Positions 1 to 7,980 of a DNA stretch of 53,338 nucleotides are shown piece by piece. Source of the stretch: an uncultured Mucilaginibacter sp. GTDB taxonomy: Bacteria > Bacteroidota > Bacteroidia > Sphingobacteriales > Sphingobacteriaceae. The translations under genes and the position numbers were made by a program. A model generated the notes under the pieces. It ran no database searches and had not been told where the DNA came from. It saw nothing but the letters and a program-made list of their open reading frames with translations. The stretch's first letter is position 1. Each line of letters opens with the position of its first letter. The stretch lies in assembly GCA_913775265.1 (NCBI GenBank), contig CAJYJH010000081.1:1-53338 (forward strand). Direction: 5' to 3'.

Positions 1-52
1 GCCAGAGCCGATGGTACTGCAGTAACATGTGGGAGAGTAGGTCGGCGCCAAA
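1..52 (+). rRNA. rrf: 5S ribosomal RNA, 3' end only
   Basis: The first ~52 bases carry the conserved 3' portion of bacterial 5S rRNA: the GATGGTACTGC segment, GTGGGAGAGTAGGTCG and the closing CGCC of helix I. The 5' half is outside the window. An intrinsic terminator follows about 15 bases later, as expected at the end of an rRNA operon. The exact 3' end is uncertain by a few bases. Confidence 0.85.
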
Positions 53-66
53 TCCTTTTCGCATTC

Positions 67-98
67 TAAACCCCCTGTCTTTCTAGGCAGGGGGTTTT
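67..98 (+). terminator. Intrinsic terminator of the rRNA operon
   Basis: AACCCCCTG (69-77) pairs with CAGGGGGTT (88-96), extended by flanking A/T pairs and followed by a short T run. It sits directly after the 5S rRNA, so it very likely ends the rRNA operon transcript. Confidence 0.8.
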
Positions 99-385
99 GC
101 GTTTATAATGGCAGCGGGAAGGCGGGGAAGTTCTAATACCAACAGGCATACGTCATCAATATCTTCTGATTACCCGCATCAACCCATCGCAATCGCCGGT
201 TAACGCTGATAGAGCTCTTTATATGTTACCGCTCGGACGGGCATACTGACTTAAGTCGGCTGACCCAACACGCCGCCTTTACATAGAACCAATTTAAATT
301 ACAGCAATCGTTTGTTTAATTAGAACTTAATCGGGGAGGTTGTGTTGCTTTTGTATATCTCACGCGGGAGCATAACACAACGCTT
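99..385. other. Intergenic region between rRNA operon and molybdenum island
   Basis: No convincing gene is seen in this 287-base gap. It must hold the promoter of the downstream oxidoreductase operon, but no good TAnnTTTG element was found. An 8-bp inverted repeat, GTTGTGTT (339-346) and AACACAAC (374-381), ends five bases before the ATG at 386. It could be an operator or an mRNA hairpin near the start codon; this is only a suggestion. Confidence 0.4.
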
Positions 386-931
386 ATGAATACAATTATT
401 GACCATGTCCAGCAGGGTAACGCCTGGCCCCTTCCACATGCTGTTCCAGATCCTGAATCAGCGCAAACCGTTAATCTTACAGTCAATGGGCAACAGGTAA
501 ATTTAAGGATAGATCCTTGGGTAAGTTTACTTGATGCCATACGTGAGTATATTGGCCTTACAGGCACCAAGAAAGGATGCGATCATGGACAGTGCGGTGC
601 TTGTACGGTGCTGGTTGATGGTAAGCGCGTTAACTCTTGTCTCACACTGGCCATAATGAAGCAGGGATGCGAAGTTACCACTATTGAAGGTCTGTCTAAG
701 GGCGACGAGCTGCACCCAATGCAGCAGGCGTTTGTTGATCACGATGCTTACCAGTGCGGCTACTGCACTCCCGGACAAATTTGTTCAGCCGTCGGTTTGA
801 TCAACGAAGGCAAAGCGAATACACGTGAGGAGACCAGCGAGCTGATGAGCGGTAATATTTGTCGTTGTGGTGCTTACCCGAATATACTTGATGCTATTGA
901 GCAGGCGAAAGGAGAGTTGAGCAATGAATAA
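386..931 (+). CDS. paoA: Aldehyde oxidoreductase, 2Fe-2S subunit (PaoA-like)
   Basis: Small iron-sulfur subunit of a xanthine dehydrogenase-family molybdenum hydroxylase; it carries electrons from the molybdenum site to FAD. A plant-ferredoxin-like 2Fe-2S domain has Cys65, Cys70, Cys73 and Cys85 (CDHGQCGAC segment). A helical second domain has Cys124, Cys127, Cys159 and Cys161 (CGYC and CRC). At 181 residues it lacks the Tat leader of E. coli PaoA, and no upstream start codon in the same frame could add one, since the frame closes at 317-319. The enzyme is therefore probably cytoplasmic. It overlaps the next gene by 8 bases, indicating translational coupling. The physiological substrate cannot be read from the sequence. 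Confidence 0.92.
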   Translation: MNTIIDHVQQGNAWPLPHAVPDPESAQTVNLTVNGQQVNLRIDPWVSLLDAIREYIGLTGTKKGCDHGQCGACTVLVDGKRVNSCLTLAIMKQGCEVTTIEGLSKGDELHPMQQAFVDHDAYQCGYCTPGQICSAVGLINEGKANTREETSELMSGNICRCGAYPNILDAIEQAKGELSNE

Positions 932-1919
932 GTTCACGTTTGTAAGGGTCGATAGTCCGGACGCGGCTATTGCAGAACTGGACGAACATTATAGTCCTAA
1001 GTTTATTGCAGGAGGTACTAATCTTCTCGATTTAATGAAGGAGAATGTTGAGTGTCCCGACCATCTGATCGATATAAATCATTTAGCCTTCAACAAAATT
1101 GAAGACAGTCCTGGTGGCGGCTTACGTTTAGGAGCTTTGGTTACTAATGCAGATACTGCCTGGAATCAGGAAGTGGAAAAACGTTATCCTTTGCTGTCGC
1201 AGGCTATTTTAGCCGGTGCATCACCGCAGTTGCGTAATATGGCTACTAACGGTGGCAACTTAATGCAGCGCACTCGTTGCTATTACTTTTATGATACAGC
1301 TACGCCGTGTAACAAACGTGAGCCAGGATCTGGTTGTTCTGCCATTGGCGGTTACAATCGTATCTTAGGTATATTGGGAACCAGTGAGCAATGCATTGCT
1401 ACCCATCCAAGTGATATGTGCGTAGCTTTAGCTGCTTTGGGTGCTACAGTAAATGTTACCGGTAAAAACGGTAACCGCATTATTCCGTTTGCCGATTTTC
1501 ATCGTTTGCCAGGTGACAGGCCGGATTTAGATAACACGTTAGACGCAGGAGATATCGTGACCTCAATTGATCTTCCGAACGAAGATTTCACCTCCTATTA
1601 TAAATACCTGAAGATTCGTGACCGTGCGTCTTATGCTTTTGCATTGGTTTCCGTAGCCGCAGCTTTAAAAATGGAAGACGGAAAGATTAAGGAAGCCAGA
1701 TTGGCTTTGGGTGGTGTAGCTCATAAACCATGGCGGAGTAATGAAGCAGAAGTATTGCTGGCGGGCAATACAGCTAACAAGGACTCTTTCGAGAAAGCTG
1801 CGGATGTGATACTGCAGGGCGCCAAGGGTTACGGCGATAATACATTTAAAATTGAATTAGCAAAACGGGCGATAGTAAGAGCGCTTACCGAAGCTGCCGG
1901 ATTGGAGGAACAAGCATGA
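924..1919 (+). CDS. paoB: Aldehyde oxidoreductase, FAD and 4Fe-4S subunit (PaoB-like)
   Basis: Middle subunit of the molybdenum hydroxylase; it binds FAD and passes electrons to the final acceptor. The FAD-binding loop FIAGGTNLLDL is at residues 28-38. An insertion with Cys119, Cys129, Cys138 and Cys157 matches the extra 4Fe-4S cluster that distinguishes PaoB-type subunits from ordinary XdhB proteins; this is the main reason for choosing PaoABC over xanthine dehydrogenase. A CO dehydrogenase flavoprotein-like C-terminal domain follows from about residue 215. Its 331 residues are normal for the family. It overlaps paoA by 8 bases and paoC by 4 bases, so the three subunits form one coupled unit. 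Confidence 0.92.
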   Translation: MNKFTFVRVDSPDAAIAELDEHYSPKFIAGGTNLLDLMKENVECPDHLIDINHLAFNKIEDSPGGGLRLGALVTNADTAWNQEVEKRYPLLSQAILAGASPQLRNMATNGGNLMQRTRCYYFYDTATPCNKREPGSGCSAIGGYNRILGILGTSEQCIATHPSDMCVALAALGATVNVTGKNGNRIIPFADFHRLPGDRPDLDNTLDAGDIVTSIDLPNEDFTSYYKYLKIRDRASYAFALVSVAAALKMEDGKIKEARLALGGVAHKPWRSNEAEVLLAGNTANKDSFEKAADVILQGAKGYGDNTFKIELAKRAIVRALTEAAGLEEQA

Positions 1920-4195
1920 GTTTATTACAAAAAGTTGGTGTAAGTGCCGAAAATTTAGAACCTCAAGAGACTGGTAAATATATAGGTAAACCCATCAGCA
2001 GAGTAGACGGCCGCGCCAAAGTAACCGGCAACGCCAAATACGCTGCAGAATTTAATGTAGGCACTGGCATCCTGCATGGCTTTGTTATATCCAGCCCTAT
2101 AGCTAAAGGTAAAATTACAGCGGTAAATATAAGGCAGGCATTAAGCCAAAAGGGTGTGCTCACTGTATTTACTCACCTAAATGTGCCGGGACTGGCATGG
2201 TTTGATCGCAGTTATCGCGACCAGGATGCGCCGCCGGGAGGTTCGCCCTTCAGGCCGTTACAAAGTGATGAAATTTTGTTCAGCCAGCAGCCAATAGCTT
2301 TGGTAGTTGCCGAAACTTTTGAGCTTGCTCGTTATGCTGCTACCTTGGTGCATTTCGAATATGAAGTTAAAGAGGAGTTGAGCGTAGGCCTAGAGCAAAA
2401 CTTAGATAAAGCTAAAAAGCCTGAAAAGCACCGTTTCCCGGTACCTAAGCCTCGTGGTGATGCCGAGAAAGCTTTGAAAGAGTCAGCTTTCACCGTTGAA
2501 GAAGATTACTATCACGGCTATGAGCATCATAACCCAATGGAGATGTTTGCATCTACCGTTATTTATGGCGATGATGATCGCCTGACGATTTACGATAAAA
2601 CACAAGGTGTATTAAACAGCCAAAGCTACATAAAAAGCGTTTTTGGTTTGTCGGACGATAAAGCCAGGGTAATCTCACCATTTATGGGCGGTGGTTTCGG
2701 TTCCGGGTTGCGTCCGCAATACCAGTTGTATATGGCCGTGTTAGCGTCGTTAGAATTAAAACGATCGGTAAAAGTAGTATTAACGCGCCAGCAAATGTTT
2801 TCATTCGGTCACCGGCCGGCTACACTGCAAAAAATAGCTTTAGGGGCATCAGCAGACGGTAAGCTACAAGCTATCATCAACAAATGTGTTTCAGAAACTT
2901 CTACGTTTGAAGAATATACCGAAAATATAGTTAACTGGTCGGGCCAGATGTACCAGTGTGATAATGTACTGTTGGATCACCAATTAGTACCGCTCGATTT
3001 ATATACGCCTTTGGATATGCGCGCCCCCGGTGGAGTAACCGGAATGTACGCTTTAGAAATTGCCATTGATGAGTTAGCAGTCAAAGCTGGTATTGATCCG
3101 TTAGAATTTCGGTTGATGAATTATGCCGAAAAAGATCAGAACTTGGACAAGCCTTTTTCGAGTAAGGAGTTGCGCGAATGTTATCGACAGGGAGCCGAAC
3201 GCTTTGGTTGGAGTAAGCGTAATCCACAAGCGGGTGCAACTGTTGAAGGAAATAATTTAGTAGGATGGGGCGTAGCTACCGGCTGTTGGGAGGCTAACCA
3301 AATGCCATCTCGTGCTAAAGCCATGCTATCGGCTGATGGAAAACTAACCGTAGGGTGTGCTACTGCAGATATTGGTACAGGTACTTATACCGTGATGACT
3401 CAAATTGCTGCCGAAGTTTTAGGCGTAGCAATGGAAGACGTCCTATTCAAGTTAGGCGATAGTGTGCTGCCCATGTCGCCCTTACAAGGTGGCTCGTGGA
3501 CGATGGCTACCGTTGGTTCTGCCGTTAAATTAGTGTGCGACGACATGAAAACCAAATTATTTAAGCTGGCTAAACAACTGGAAAACTCGCCTTTCAGCAA
3601 CATAAAAGAAGAAGACGTAATTTTTAGCGATAGTCGTATCCAGCTAAAAGCTGACACGCAAAAGTATCTTACCTTTAGCGAGGTGCTGCAAAAAAGCGAG
3701 GTTAACTATCTGGAAACCGACACCACATCGTTGCCCAATATGCTTGAGCAAAACAAATACTCGCGGTTTACGCACTCAGCTGTATTTGTTGAAGTGAAGG
3801 TAGATAAAGATTTAGGCACTGTGCATGTTACCCGCGTGGTTGATGCAGTTGCTGCCGGTCGGATAATCAATACAAAAACAGCCCGGAGCCAAATTTTGGG
3901 TGGCGTAGTGTGGGGAATTAGTATGGCCCTGCACGAGGATACAGTAATGGATAATAACTTCGGTCGTTTTATGAATCATAATTTAGCTGAGTACCATGTA
4001 CCGGTTAACGCAGATATTAAGGACATTGATGTGATTTTTGTTGAGGAGCACGATGATATTGTTAACCCACTTGGCGTAAAAGGCCTGGGCGAAATTGGTA
4101 TTGTTGGTGTAGCCGCCGCAGTGTCAAATGCTATCTATCATGCTACAGGTAAACGTTTAAGAAACTTACCTATGCAGTTAGATCAGCTGTTATAA
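1916..4195 (+). CDS. paoC: Aldehyde oxidoreductase, molybdopterin-binding subunit (PaoC-like)
   Basis: Catalytic large subunit of the molybdenum hydroxylase family, where aldehydes or N-heterocycles are hydroxylated with water as oxygen source. The N-terminal a/b-hammerhead domain (about residues 20-150) is followed by the molybdenum-binding domain with the glycine-rich FMGGGFGSG loop. The catalytic base is Glu726 in GLGEIG near the C-terminus. Length (759 residues) fits PaoC/YagR. ATG overlaps the paoB stop by 4 bases. E. coli PaoC uses the cytosine dinucleotide form of the cofactor, which matters because the only nucleotidyltransferase nearby looks GTP-type (4831-5988). A hairpin terminator follows at 4220. 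Confidence 0.93.
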   Translation: MSLLQKVGVSAENLEPQETGKYIGKPISRVDGRAKVTGNAKYAAEFNVGTGILHGFVISSPIAKGKITAVNIRQALSQKGVLTVFTHLNVPGLAWFDRSYRDQDAPPGGSPFRPLQSDEILFSQQPIALVVAETFELARYAATLVHFEYEVKEELSVGLEQNLDKAKKPEKHRFPVPKPRGDAEKALKESAFTVEEDYYHGYEHHNPMEMFASTVIYGDDDRLTIYDKTQGVLNSQSYIKSVFGLSDDKARVISPFMGGGFGSGLRPQYQLYMAVLASLELKRSVKVVLTRQQMFSFGHRPATLQKIALGASADGKLQAIINKCVSETSTFEEYTENIVNWSGQMYQCDNVLLDHQLVPLDLYTPLDMRAPGGVTGMYALEIAIDELAVKAGIDPLEFRLMNYAEKDQNLDKPFSSKELRECYRQGAERFGWSKRNPQAGATVEGNNLVGWGVATGCWEANQMPSRAKAMLSADGKLTVGCATADIGTGTYTVMTQIAAEVLGVAMEDVLFKLGDSVLPMSPLQGGSWTMATVGSAVKLVCDDMKTKLFKLAKQLENSPFSNIKEEDVIFSDSRIQLKADTQKYLTFSEVLQKSEVNYLETDTTSLPNMLEQNKYSRFTHSAVFVEVKVDKDLGTVHVTRVVDAVAAGRIINTKTARSQILGGVVWGISMALHEDTVMDNNFGRFMNHNLAEYHVPVNADIKDIDVIFVEEHDDIVNPLGVKGLGEIGIVGVAAAVSNAIYHATGKRLRNLPMQLDQLL

Positions 4196-4219
4196 AATCT
4201 AATAACATGCAATTTATAT

Positions 4220-4264
4220 AAGCTACTATTGAGTCCATGAAGCTCAACAGTAGCTTTTGTTTTT
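4220..4264 (+). terminator. Intrinsic terminator after the paoABC operon
   Basis: AAGCTACT (4220-4227) and TTGAG (4229-4233) pair with CTCAA (4243-4247) and AGTAGCTT (4249-4256), with one opposed A/C mismatch, followed by a T-rich tract to 4264. It separates the oxidoreductase operon from the cofactor genes, which have their own promoter-like element at 4332. Confidence 0.75.
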
Positions 4265-4331
4265 CTAAGAGATATTTTAACGCCGTTGTCGCAAACAGAA
4301 AGCTATCAATTCTATTTATCATCAGGATACT

Positions 4332-4339
4332 TAGCTTTG
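4332..4339 (+). promoter_or_regulatory. Bacteroidota -7 promoter element for the moa/mod operon
   Basis: TAGCTTTG matches the Bacteroidota -7 consensus TAnnTTTG. It ends 19 bases before the moaC ATG at 4359, giving a leader of roughly 12-15 nt. No clear -33 TTTG is visible at the usual spacing, so the call rests on the -7 element and its position after a terminator. Confidence 0.6.
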
Positions 4340-4358
4340 CATTTAATCATGCCTTTAT

Positions 4359-4856
4359 ATGTCTGAAACCGAAAAGTCTTTTTCGCACATCAATCCTCAT
4401 ACAAATCAGCCGGCTATGGTTGATGTAAGCGATAAGCAAATCACTAAGCGCACGGCTACTGCGCAAAGCATTGTAATATTGGGTGAGGAGATTATGCAGC
4501 ACTTACAGGGCGAAGACATACAGACCAAAAAAGGGCCCGTATTTCAAACTGCAATTATAGCCGGTACCATGGCGGCAAAAAAAACATCCGATTTAATACC
4601 GCTGTGCCATCCCTTAGCTTTAGAAAGCTGCAAGTTGACCATTGATATCAACCACGAGCAGGAGGTAGTGATTAATTGCACGGCGACAATCACTTCAAAA
4701 ACAGGTGTCGAGATGGAGGCTCTTACCGGGGCCAGTGTAGCGGCTTTAACTATATATGATATGTGTAAGGCTTTTTCGCATCATATTATTATTAAAGAAA
4801 CCAGGTTAATCGAAAAAACCGGAGGTAAAAGTGACTTCTTTGCAAAACTATCATAA
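4359..4856 (+). CDS. moaC: Cyclic pyranopterin monophosphate synthase MoaC
   Basis: Second enzyme of molybdenum cofactor synthesis: converts the MoaA product 3',8-cyclo-7,8-dihydro-GTP to cyclic pyranopterin monophosphate in the cytoplasm. Family hallmarks are all present: MVDVS near the N-terminus, KKTSDLIPLCHPL in the middle, GVEMEALTGASVAAL and YDMCKA near the C-terminus. The 165-residue length is typical. The ATG lies 19 bases after a -7 promoter element. The gene overlaps the next by 26 bases in a different frame. It heads the cofactor/transport operon, with moaA encoded 5 kb downstream in the same direction. Confidence 0.96.
   Translation: MSETEKSFSHINPHTNQPAMVDVSDKQITKRTATAQSIVILGEEIMQHLQGEDIQTKKGPVFQTAIIAGTMAAKKTSDLIPLCHPLALESCKLTIDINHEQEVVINCTATITSKTGVEMEALTGASVAALTIYDMCKAFSHHIIIKETRLIEKTGGKSDFFAKLS
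4821..4825 (+). promoter_or_regulatory. Shine-Dalgarno site that fixes a GTG start
   Basis: GGAGG lies 5 bases upstream of the GTG at 4831, inside the end of moaC. Strong Shine-Dalgarno sequences are unusual in Bacteroidota, and this one supports the GTG as true start of the downstream fusion gene despite its 26-base overlap with moaC. Confidence 0.55.
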
Positions 4857-5988
4857 ACACCCCAAGCTTACACGACCCGATTTAGGTGAGTATCATCGCA
4901 ACGAGTTAGCTATTTTGGGTACACCATGTAAAAACATCCGTAGCCTGGCTAACCGTATTATTCAAGAATTGTATGCTAAATACCAAGTAGCTTTTGCTGA
5001 TGCCGACCACAAGGCGCCTCCGGCAGATGAAAACTCAGTGTTGACCCATGGAGCGGCGTTGGAGTTTACAGATAAAATAACTTACCGCAATTTTGCTTAC
5101 AAGCAAAATTTCAACGCTTTTCAAAATCGGAGTTTGTTTAACGATGCAGATGCCATTTTAGTCAACGGCAACCACTTTACGGCTAACGCGCAGATTGTTG
5201 TTATTGATCCGGCTAAGCCGTTGGAAAAAAAATTGGATAAGCTGACTAATGTGCAACTCATTCTGCTGGCTGATGGCGTTTCAGAAATTCCGGACTATAT
5301 TAGTCAGCACTTACCAGTAGGCGCCGCACTGCCGATTTTAAAGTTGGCTGATACCTTAGCCATAGCACAGTTTATAGATAAATACCTGACACAATGCCAG
5401 CCAGTTTTAAACGGACTGGTGCTGGCTGGCGGACAAAGCCGACGTATGCAAACCGATAAAGGTAGCCTGGAGTATTTTGGCAAAAGTCAGCGGCTATACG
5501 TACACGAAATGCTGAGCCCTTTTTGCCAGGAAACATTTGTGTCTTACGCTCAAGATCAGGATGTACATCAGGAAGAACAATTACCTGTGGTATTAGACCG
5601 CTTTGCCGGTTTAGGGCCATTTGGTGGAATATTATCTGCTTTATTACATAACCCAAATACAGCTTGGTTAACAGTAGCGTGCGATTTGCCCTACCTTTCT
5701 GTAGAAACGCTGACTCACCTCGTGCAAAACCGTAACACTTCTAAAGTGGCTACCTGTTTCATAGATAGCGACAATCGGTTTCCGGAACCATTAGTAACTA
5801 TATGGGAACCGCGTGCTTATCCGGTAATGCTGCAGTTTTTGAGCCAGGGCTATGCTTGTCCGCGCAAGGTACTTATCAACACCGATATTGAATTATTGCA
5901 AGCGCCCGATGCGCACGATTTTGAAAACATCAATTTTCCGGAACAGCGCGACGAAGCCATCAGCAAGCTGCAAAACAGCAGATCATAA
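4831..5988 (+). CDS. mobA: MobB-like (degenerate) / MobA fusion, molybdopterin nucleotidyltransferase
   Basis: Two-domain protein of 385 residues. The C-terminal half (about 195-385) is a molybdenum cofactor nucleotidyltransferase with LAGGQSRRM beginning at residue 198, then TDKGSLE, and a later ACDLP metal-binding segment. LAGG and the following DK are typical of GTP-using MobA rather than CTP-using MocA (TAAG). The N-terminal ~190 residues follow the pattern of the MobB GTP-binding adapter, including a DAILVNG segment where MobB has DLVLVEG, but the P-loop position reads LGTPCKNIRSLA (29-40) and lacks GxxxxGKT. GTP binding by that half is therefore doubtful. GTG start, chosen because of GGAGG at 4821. 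Which dinucleotide it makes for the PaoABC enzyme is open. Confidence 0.85.
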   Translation: MTSLQNYHKHPKLTRPDLGEYHRNELAILGTPCKNIRSLANRIIQELYAKYQVAFADADHKAPPADENSVLTHGAALEFTDKITYRNFAYKQNFNAFQNRSLFNDADAILVNGNHFTANAQIVVIDPAKPLEKKLDKLTNVQLILLADGVSEIPDYISQHLPVGAALPILKLADTLAIAQFIDKYLTQCQPVLNGLVLAGGQSRRMQTDKGSLEYFGKSQRLYVHEMLSPFCQETFVSYAQDQDVHQEEQLPVVLDRFAGLGPFGGILSALLHNPNTAWLTVACDLPYLSVETLTHLVQNRNTSKVATCFIDSDNRFPEPLVTIWEPRAYPVMLQFLSQGYACPRKVLINTDIELLQAPDAHDFENINFPEQRDEAISKLQNSRS

Positions 5989-6026
5989 AAATTCTGCTAT
6001 CTTGCTTCAAATTATATTATCTCTAC

Positions 6027-6521
6027 ATGAAGAGAATCTACCTGATTGCCTCAGTTTTTATAGGTTGTGTTCTAATCGGACTGCAATCAAATGCCCAAAC
6101 TATCACCATTAGTGGTGTCGGTATACAACCATTGGTACTGACTAAAAGTATGTTTCAGGAGATGAAACAGGCCGTGGTGATGGCCAAGGCGCATGACGAA
6201 AAAGTACACCGCTACAGCGGCGTAACGATAGCTGACTTGCTTACTAAAGCAGGCATAATTTTAGGTGACACTGCTAAGCGTAAAACTATAGTAAGCTGTT
6301 TGGTAGTAACGGCTGCCGATAACTATAAAGCTATTTATGCCCTGCCTGAGGTTGATCCACTTTTCGCCAATCGCACTATTATTGTAGCCGACCGGGCAGA
6401 CAAAAAGCCTTTGCCTGAAGATGTCGGGCCCTTTCAGATTATTGTTCCAGGCGAAAAAAAGCATGCGCGTTGGGTAAGGCAGGTTACGGCTTTAGAGGTA
6501 GTAGTTTTAAATTCAAAATAA
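6027..6521 (+). CDS. Secreted SUOX-fold (Oxidored_molyb-like) protein
   Basis: A 164-residue protein with a signal peptide (about residues 1-23, ending SNAQ). The rest resembles the sulfite-oxidase-fold molybdopterin-binding domain in its short, stand-alone form: YSGVTIADLLTKAG, VVTAADNYKAIYALPEVDP and a C-terminal GPFQIIVPGEK followed by ARWVRQV. The catalytic domain of true SUOX enzymes is much larger, so enzymatic activity is unlikely; a role in binding a pterin or oxyanion outside the cytoplasm is inference. Its stop codon directly abuts the modA ATG (TAAATG), tying it to molybdate uptake. A loose TATCTTG sequence lies at 5998-6004. Confidence 0.75.
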   Translation: MKRIYLIASVFIGCVLIGLQSNAQTITISGVGIQPLVLTKSMFQEMKQAVVMAKAHDEKVHRYSGVTIADLLTKAGIILGDTAKRKTIVSCLVVTAADNYKAIYALPEVDPLFANRTIIVADRADKKPLPEDVGPFQIIVPGEKKHARWVRQVTALEVVVLNSK

Positions 6522-7265
6522 ATGAGAGCATTCCGTTTTAAATTTATCCTGCTGCTGACCTGCTTACCGTTTGCCGGTATAGGGCAAATTTTAAGGGTGG
6601 CTGTTGCGGCCAACGCCCAGTTTGTAGCCGGGAAGCTGGCACAAGCATTTAAAAAACAATCCGGCATTGAAGCTCAACTGATTGTAAGTTCATCGGGTAA
6701 GCTTACCACGCAAATAGAGCAAGGGGCACCTTTTGATGTGTTTTTGTCGGCTGATATGAAATATCCACAAGAGTTGCATGAAAAAAAGCTGACTACTGCC
6801 GTGCCAAAAATTTACGCCTACGGTACTTTGGTGATCTGGAGTAAAACCAATCTAGTATTTGGCAAAGATCTAAACGGCTTAAAGAATTCGGCCATAAAAA
6901 AAATTGCGATTGCTAACCCCAAGCTGGCCCCATACGGCACAGCGGCCGAAGCGGCCATGCAGAAAACGAATAAGTTTACTACGTTAAAACCTAAGTTAGT
7001 ATACGGCGAGAGCATTGCCCAGGTAAATCAATATTTAATCACTGGCGCCGTTGATGTTGCGTTTATTGCAAAATCGGTAGTGTTAGACCCTGCACAAAAA
7101 GGTGTTGGTCGTTGGACGGAGGTGGACAGTAAACTTTACGAGCCTATTGCGCAAGGCGTGGTTGTTTTAAAAGCTTCGAAAAATTTAGCTGCTGCTAATC
7201 GATTATATCAGTTTTTGTTTAGCGCACAGGCCAAGCAAATCTTTAAAGCTTATGGTTATCGGTAG
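6522..7265 (+). CDS. modA: Molybdate ABC transporter substrate-binding protein ModA
   Basis: Periplasmic molybdate-binding protein. A signal peptide covers about residues 1-21 (hydrophobic core, then GIGQ). The mature part starts with LRVAVAANAQF and carries the ModA hallmarks SSSGKLTTQIEQGAPFDVFL and YAYGTLVIWSK, with the closing PIAQGVVVLKAS segment. Length (247) is normal. It begins directly after the stop codon of the SUOX-fold gene and is followed 40 bases later by modB, completing a standard modABC order. Confidence 0.95.
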   Translation: MRAFRFKFILLLTCLPFAGIGQILRVAVAANAQFVAGKLAQAFKKQSGIEAQLIVSSSGKLTTQIEQGAPFDVFLSADMKYPQELHEKKLTTAVPKIYAYGTLVIWSKTNLVFGKDLNGLKNSAIKKIAIANPKLAPYGTAAEAAMQKTNKFTTLKPKLVYGESIAQVNQYLITGAVDVAFIAKSVVLDPAQKGVGRWTEVDSKLYEPIAQGVVVLKASKNLAAANRLYQFLFSAQAKQIFKAYGYR

Positions 7266-7305
7266 TAAAGTTTGAGCTAACACCTTTCTTACATAAACAG
7301 ATCAA

Positions 7306-7980
7306 ATGCAGTATCAACCACTATGGCTAACACTACAACTGGCGCTAATTACCACTGGTTGCTTGTTAATTATAGGTATACCAATAGCTGCATGGCTGGC
7401 CCAAAGTAAATTCAAACTTAAACCGGCAGTCGAGGCTATTATCAGCTTGCCCTTGGTATTGCCGCCCTCAGTATTGGGGTTTTACTTACTGTTGGCTTTT
7501 AGTCCGGCCAGTGGGCTGGGCGAGTTTTTAAACGAAGTATTAGGCATACGCTTGGTATTTTCATTCACCGGCTTAGTCATTAGTTCCGTCATCTATAGTT
7601 TACCGTTTATGGTACACCCGGTACAATCCGGGTTAGAAGCTTTACCCGGTAGTCTGCGCGAAGCCTCACAAACTTTGGGCAAATCGCGGTGGCAAACATT
7701 TACACATGTTTTGCTGCCCAATATAAAACCAGCCTTATTTACGGGAATAGTATTGAGCTTTGCACATACCTTGGGCGAGTTTGGCTTGGTATTGATGATT
7801 GGCGGTAATATTCCGGGGGTTACTAAAGTGGCCTCTATCGCAATTTATGATGAGGTAGAATCACTCAACTTTAAAGCTGCGCACGTTTACGCTGGTATCT
7901 TGTTAGTGCTGTCCTTCTGTATTTTGATCGCGGTCTATATCTTTAACAGGCATTTAACCCGAAGCCGTCTTACCGTATGA
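7306..7980 (+). CDS. modB: Molybdate ABC transporter permease ModB
   Basis: Inner-membrane permease with about five to six hydrophobic segments. The ABC-permease EAA loop is seen as EASQTLGKSRWQTFTHVLLP around residues 119-138, which docks to ModC. The 224-residue length matches ModB. The stop codon overlaps the modC start (ATGA, 4 bases), so ModB and ModC are translationally coupled. Family assignment is firm from sequence and the modA/modC context. Confidence 0.95.
   Translation: MQYQPLWLTLQLALITTGCLLIIGIPIAAWLAQSKFKLKPAVEAIISLPLVLPPSVLGFYLLLAFSPASGLGEFLNEVLGIRLVFSFTGLVISSVIYSLPFMVHPVQSGLEALPGSLREASQTLGKSRWQTFTHVLLPNIKPALFTGIVLSFAHTLGEFGLVLMIGGNIPGVTKVASIAIYDEVESLNFKAAHVYAGILLVLSFCILIAVYIFNRHLTRSRLTV

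Noticed and set aside
4237..4428. 63-residue + strand open frame between paoC and moaC
   Set aside because: It starts inside the hairpin terminator at 4220-4264, crosses the moaC promoter element and overlaps moaC in another frame; no homology seen.
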